The translations under genes were made by a program, and so were the position numbers. A DNA stretch of 5,379 bases, from the NCBI GenBank assembly GCA_050694055.1, contig JBOGWX010000138.1, positions 1 to 5,379 on the forward strand, in the 5' to 3' direction. Shown one piece after another: positions 3,796 to 5,379 of the stretch (within the stretch, counting starts at the first letter, position 1; each line of letters starts with the position of its first letter). Origin of the DNA: WHSV01 sp050694055 (GTDB lineage: Bacteria; Actinomycetota; CADDZG01; WHSQ01). Under the pieces are notes generated by a model. That model was not told where the DNA came from. It saw only the letters and a list, made by a program, of their open reading frames with translations, and did no database searches.

Positions 3796-5379
3796 ATGAA
3801 AGTGGTGGGTCGTGTGGGGGCGCTAAGAATGTGCGCCGCGCTGGCAGCCGTGGTGCTGGCCATGACGGGGCTCGTATCCCGGCCCGTGGCCGCTCAGGTC
3901 GGGGGCCCCGAGGATTGCCCCGAGGTCAGACCAATCGCCGAGATCGAGCGCGGCCTTACCGGGACCGGCTACACGGTGAGCCAGGGGACCGAGCCAGAGC
4001 CCTTCGACGTCGAGGTGCTCGGTGTGCTCGAGAACGGGGTGGCGCCGGGACGAGACATGATCGTGGTCGATACCTCGGGTCCCGCCATCGACGCCGCCGG
4101 CGGCATCTGGTTCGGCATGTCGGGGTCACCCGTCTACGACGACGACGGCGCTCTGCTGGGGGCGGTCGCGTTCGGGCTCACCTGGGGACCCTCCAGCATC
4201 GGGGGCCTCACTCCGGCCGCCGACCTGGTCGAGCTCTTGGACTACCCCTTGGGCCAGGCCCCCGTCGCGGCCACCTCGGTGGCGCTGTCGGGCGGACTGG
4301 AGCGCAGGGTCAACGCTCGGGAGGGCGGCGGCAGCGACGATGTTTCGCTCCGGCGGCTGCGTGCGCCCTTGAGCGTTTCGGGTCTGACCGAGCGCGGCAG
4401 AGAGACGCTGGCGAAGGCCATCCGCAAGGAGGGCAACAACTACCTCGTGACTCAGGGGTCGTCGGCCACGGCCGCCGAGCCCGGTGCGGAGCTGGGCACC
4501 GTCGGTGCGGGCGATACTTTCGCCGCGGCGCTCTCCTACGGTGACATCACGATCGGTGGCATAGGAACCACGTCGCTCGTGTGCGACGGGCAGTCGGTCG
4601 CCTTCGGCCACCCCTTCGGCTGGGAGGGCAAGACCGAGCTCGGCGCCAACGCGGGGGATACGCACACGATTGTGGACGATCCCCTGTTCGGGCCCTACAA
4701 GCTCGCCAGCATCACCGAGCCCGTCGGGATCGTAGACCAGGACCGGCTGGCGGGCATCCGGGCCCTTCTGGGGACCGCTCCCGAGCTGCGGCCGGTCACC
4801 AGCACGGTGACCGCCACGGACATCGGCCGGACGCAGGACGGAGCCAGTCAGGCCGTCACCGACGACATCGTTCCGATCCTCGGCTTCTATCACCTCTTCG
4901 GCAACATCGATTCGACCTTCGACACGATCGGCGAGGGGAACTCCCGGGTCGCGTGGACGGTGACCGGAACGACCGAGGAGGGCGAGCCCTGGTCGTTGAG
5001 CCGTTCGAACCTCTACTCGAGCCGCTGGGACATCTCGATCGAGTCGTCAATCGAGGTGCTGAACCAGCTCGGGACGCTGGTCGACAACAAGTTCACCGAG
5101 ATCGACTTCACCGGGGTCGACCTCGATGCCACGGTCGAGGAAGAGCGCAGCGGCTACCGCATAGGAAAGGTGCGGCACTCGAACAACAACCGCAACTTCA
5201 AGGGCGGACGCCACGTCAAGGTGCGGCGCGGCTCGACCCTGTTCCTGCGGATAGCCCTGAAGGACATCGAAGGCGACGATGACCTGAGCGTCGACATGAA
5301 GATGAAGATGCCTCGTGACTTCCGGCGCGGGTACCTGCTGGTCTCCGGCGGTAACAGGGGCGGAGGCTTCTTCTGCTTC
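3796..5379 (+). CDS. Secreted SpoIVB-like (S55) serine peptidase domain protein with permuted half-domains, C-terminus off the window
   Basis: The frame is open for 528 codons to the right edge. Residues 1-33 look like a Sec signal peptide: K2, R6 and R11, a hydrophobic stretch at 13-27, and a VAA|Q cleavage site after A33. The mature protein should be extracytoplasmic. Residues about 54-149 match the serine half of the S55 domain: GTGYTVSQGTEPEPFDVEVL (56-75), then GMSGSPVY (107-114) with predicted nucleophile S109, then LLGAVAFG and GGLTPAADLVELL. Residues about 236-333 match the histidine half: YGDITIGGIGT, AFGHPFGW with H272, and DRLAGIRALLG. In Bacillus SpoIVB the histidine half comes first. 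No PDZ domain fits before the serine half. From about 430 on, a charged beta-rich segment (DFTGVDLDATVEEE, VKVRRGSTLFLRI) resembles an immunoglobulin-like tail. Natural substrate unknown; protease activity is inferred from motifs. Similar large proteins occur, as I recall, in Acidobacteria and Actinobacteria without sporulation. Confidence 0.88.
   Translation, partial: MKVVGRVGALRMCAALAAVVLAMTGLVSRPVAAQVGGPEDCPEVRPIAEIERGLTGTGYTVSQGTEPEPFDVEVLGVLENGVAPGRDMIVVDTSGPAIDAAGGIWFGMSGSPVYDDDGALLGAVAFGLTWGPSSIGGLTPAADLVELLDYPLGQAPVAATSVALSGGLERRVNAREGGGSDDVSLRRLRAPLSVSGLTERGRETLAKAIRKEGNNYLVTQGSSATAAEPGAELGTVGAGDTFAAALSYGDITIGGIGTTSLVCDGQSVAFGHPFGWEGKTELGANAGDTHTIVDDPLFGPYKLASITEPVGIVDQDRLAGIRALLGTAPELRPVTSTVTATDIGRTQDGASQAVTDDIVPILGFYHLFGNIDSTFDTIGEGNSRVAWTVTGTTEEGEPWSLSRSNLYSSRWDISIESSIEVLNQLGTLVDNKFTEIDFTGVDLDATVEEERSGYRIGKVRHSNNNRNFKGGRHVKVRRGSTLFLRIALKDIEGDDDLSVDMKMKMPRDFRRGYLLVSGGNRGGGFFCF

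Noticed and set aside
4126..4893. A 255-codon minus-strand frame inside the S55 peptidase gene, plus out-of-frame plus-strand frames at 3831-4544 and 4581-5282
   Set aside because: All overlap the 528-codon frame that has a signal peptide, a Shine-Dalgarno and peptidase motifs; the alternatives are Arg/Gly-rich shadows.
5296..5316. Short MKMKM repeat in the peptidase tail as a tandem repeat
   Set aside because: Only two to three ATGAAG units, in frame within a beta-rich segment; too short to mean anything.
3796..5379. Reading the SpoIVB resemblance as evidence of endospore formation
   Set aside because: The PDZ domain is missing and the half-domains are reordered. S55-like proteins occur outside spore formers, and no other sporulation gene is in the window.

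Overview
The window is high-GC bacterial DNA, densely coding on both sides of one divergent intergenic region at about 3623-3795. Four of the six genes start with GTG, genes overlap by 4 bp, and the acetyltransferase resembles a type I associate with actinobacteria. Together these suggest an actinobacterium, possibly of the Acidimicrobiia or an uncultured relative. The phylum assignment is inference; no rRNA or marker gene is present.

Left arm (1-3622, all minus strand, read right to left): an NAD-type isocitrate dehydrogenase (start 3622), a GNAT-family N-acetyltransferase that starts directly after the dehydrogenase stop, MoaE (large subunit of molybdopterin synthase), a zinc-free quinone oxidoreductase of the PIG3/zeta-crystallin type, and the first 102 residues of an NADP-type short-chain dehydrogenase that runs off the left edge. 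The moaE/oxidoreductase and oxidoreductase/SDR junctions are 4-bp GTGA overlaps. The only gap, 64 bp before moaE, holds an inverted repeat and an 11-codon reading frame. The five genes look like one transcription unit read from the divergent region. They share no single pathway: one TCA-cycle enzyme, one cofactor-synthesis subunit, two NAD(P)H oxidoreductases and one acyltransferase.

Right arm (3796-5379, plus strand): a secreted protein with a signal peptide and SpoIVB-type (S55) serine peptidase motifs, open to the window edge at 528 codons. Its two catalytic half-domains are in the reverse order to Bacillus SpoIVB: the GMSGSP serine half comes first and the FGHPFG histidine half second. 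There is no room for an N-terminal PDZ domain, and a beta-rich C-terminal region follows. This apparent circular permutation is the most unusual feature of the window.

The intergenic region carries a good Shine-Dalgarno for the peptidase gene, a GC-rich hairpin just upstream of it, a TGCAA pair spaced by 10 bp, and a -10-like hexamer placed so that the isocitrate dehydrogenase mRNA could be leaderless. I saw no RNA genes, CRISPR arrays, insertion sequences or convincing intrinsic terminators.
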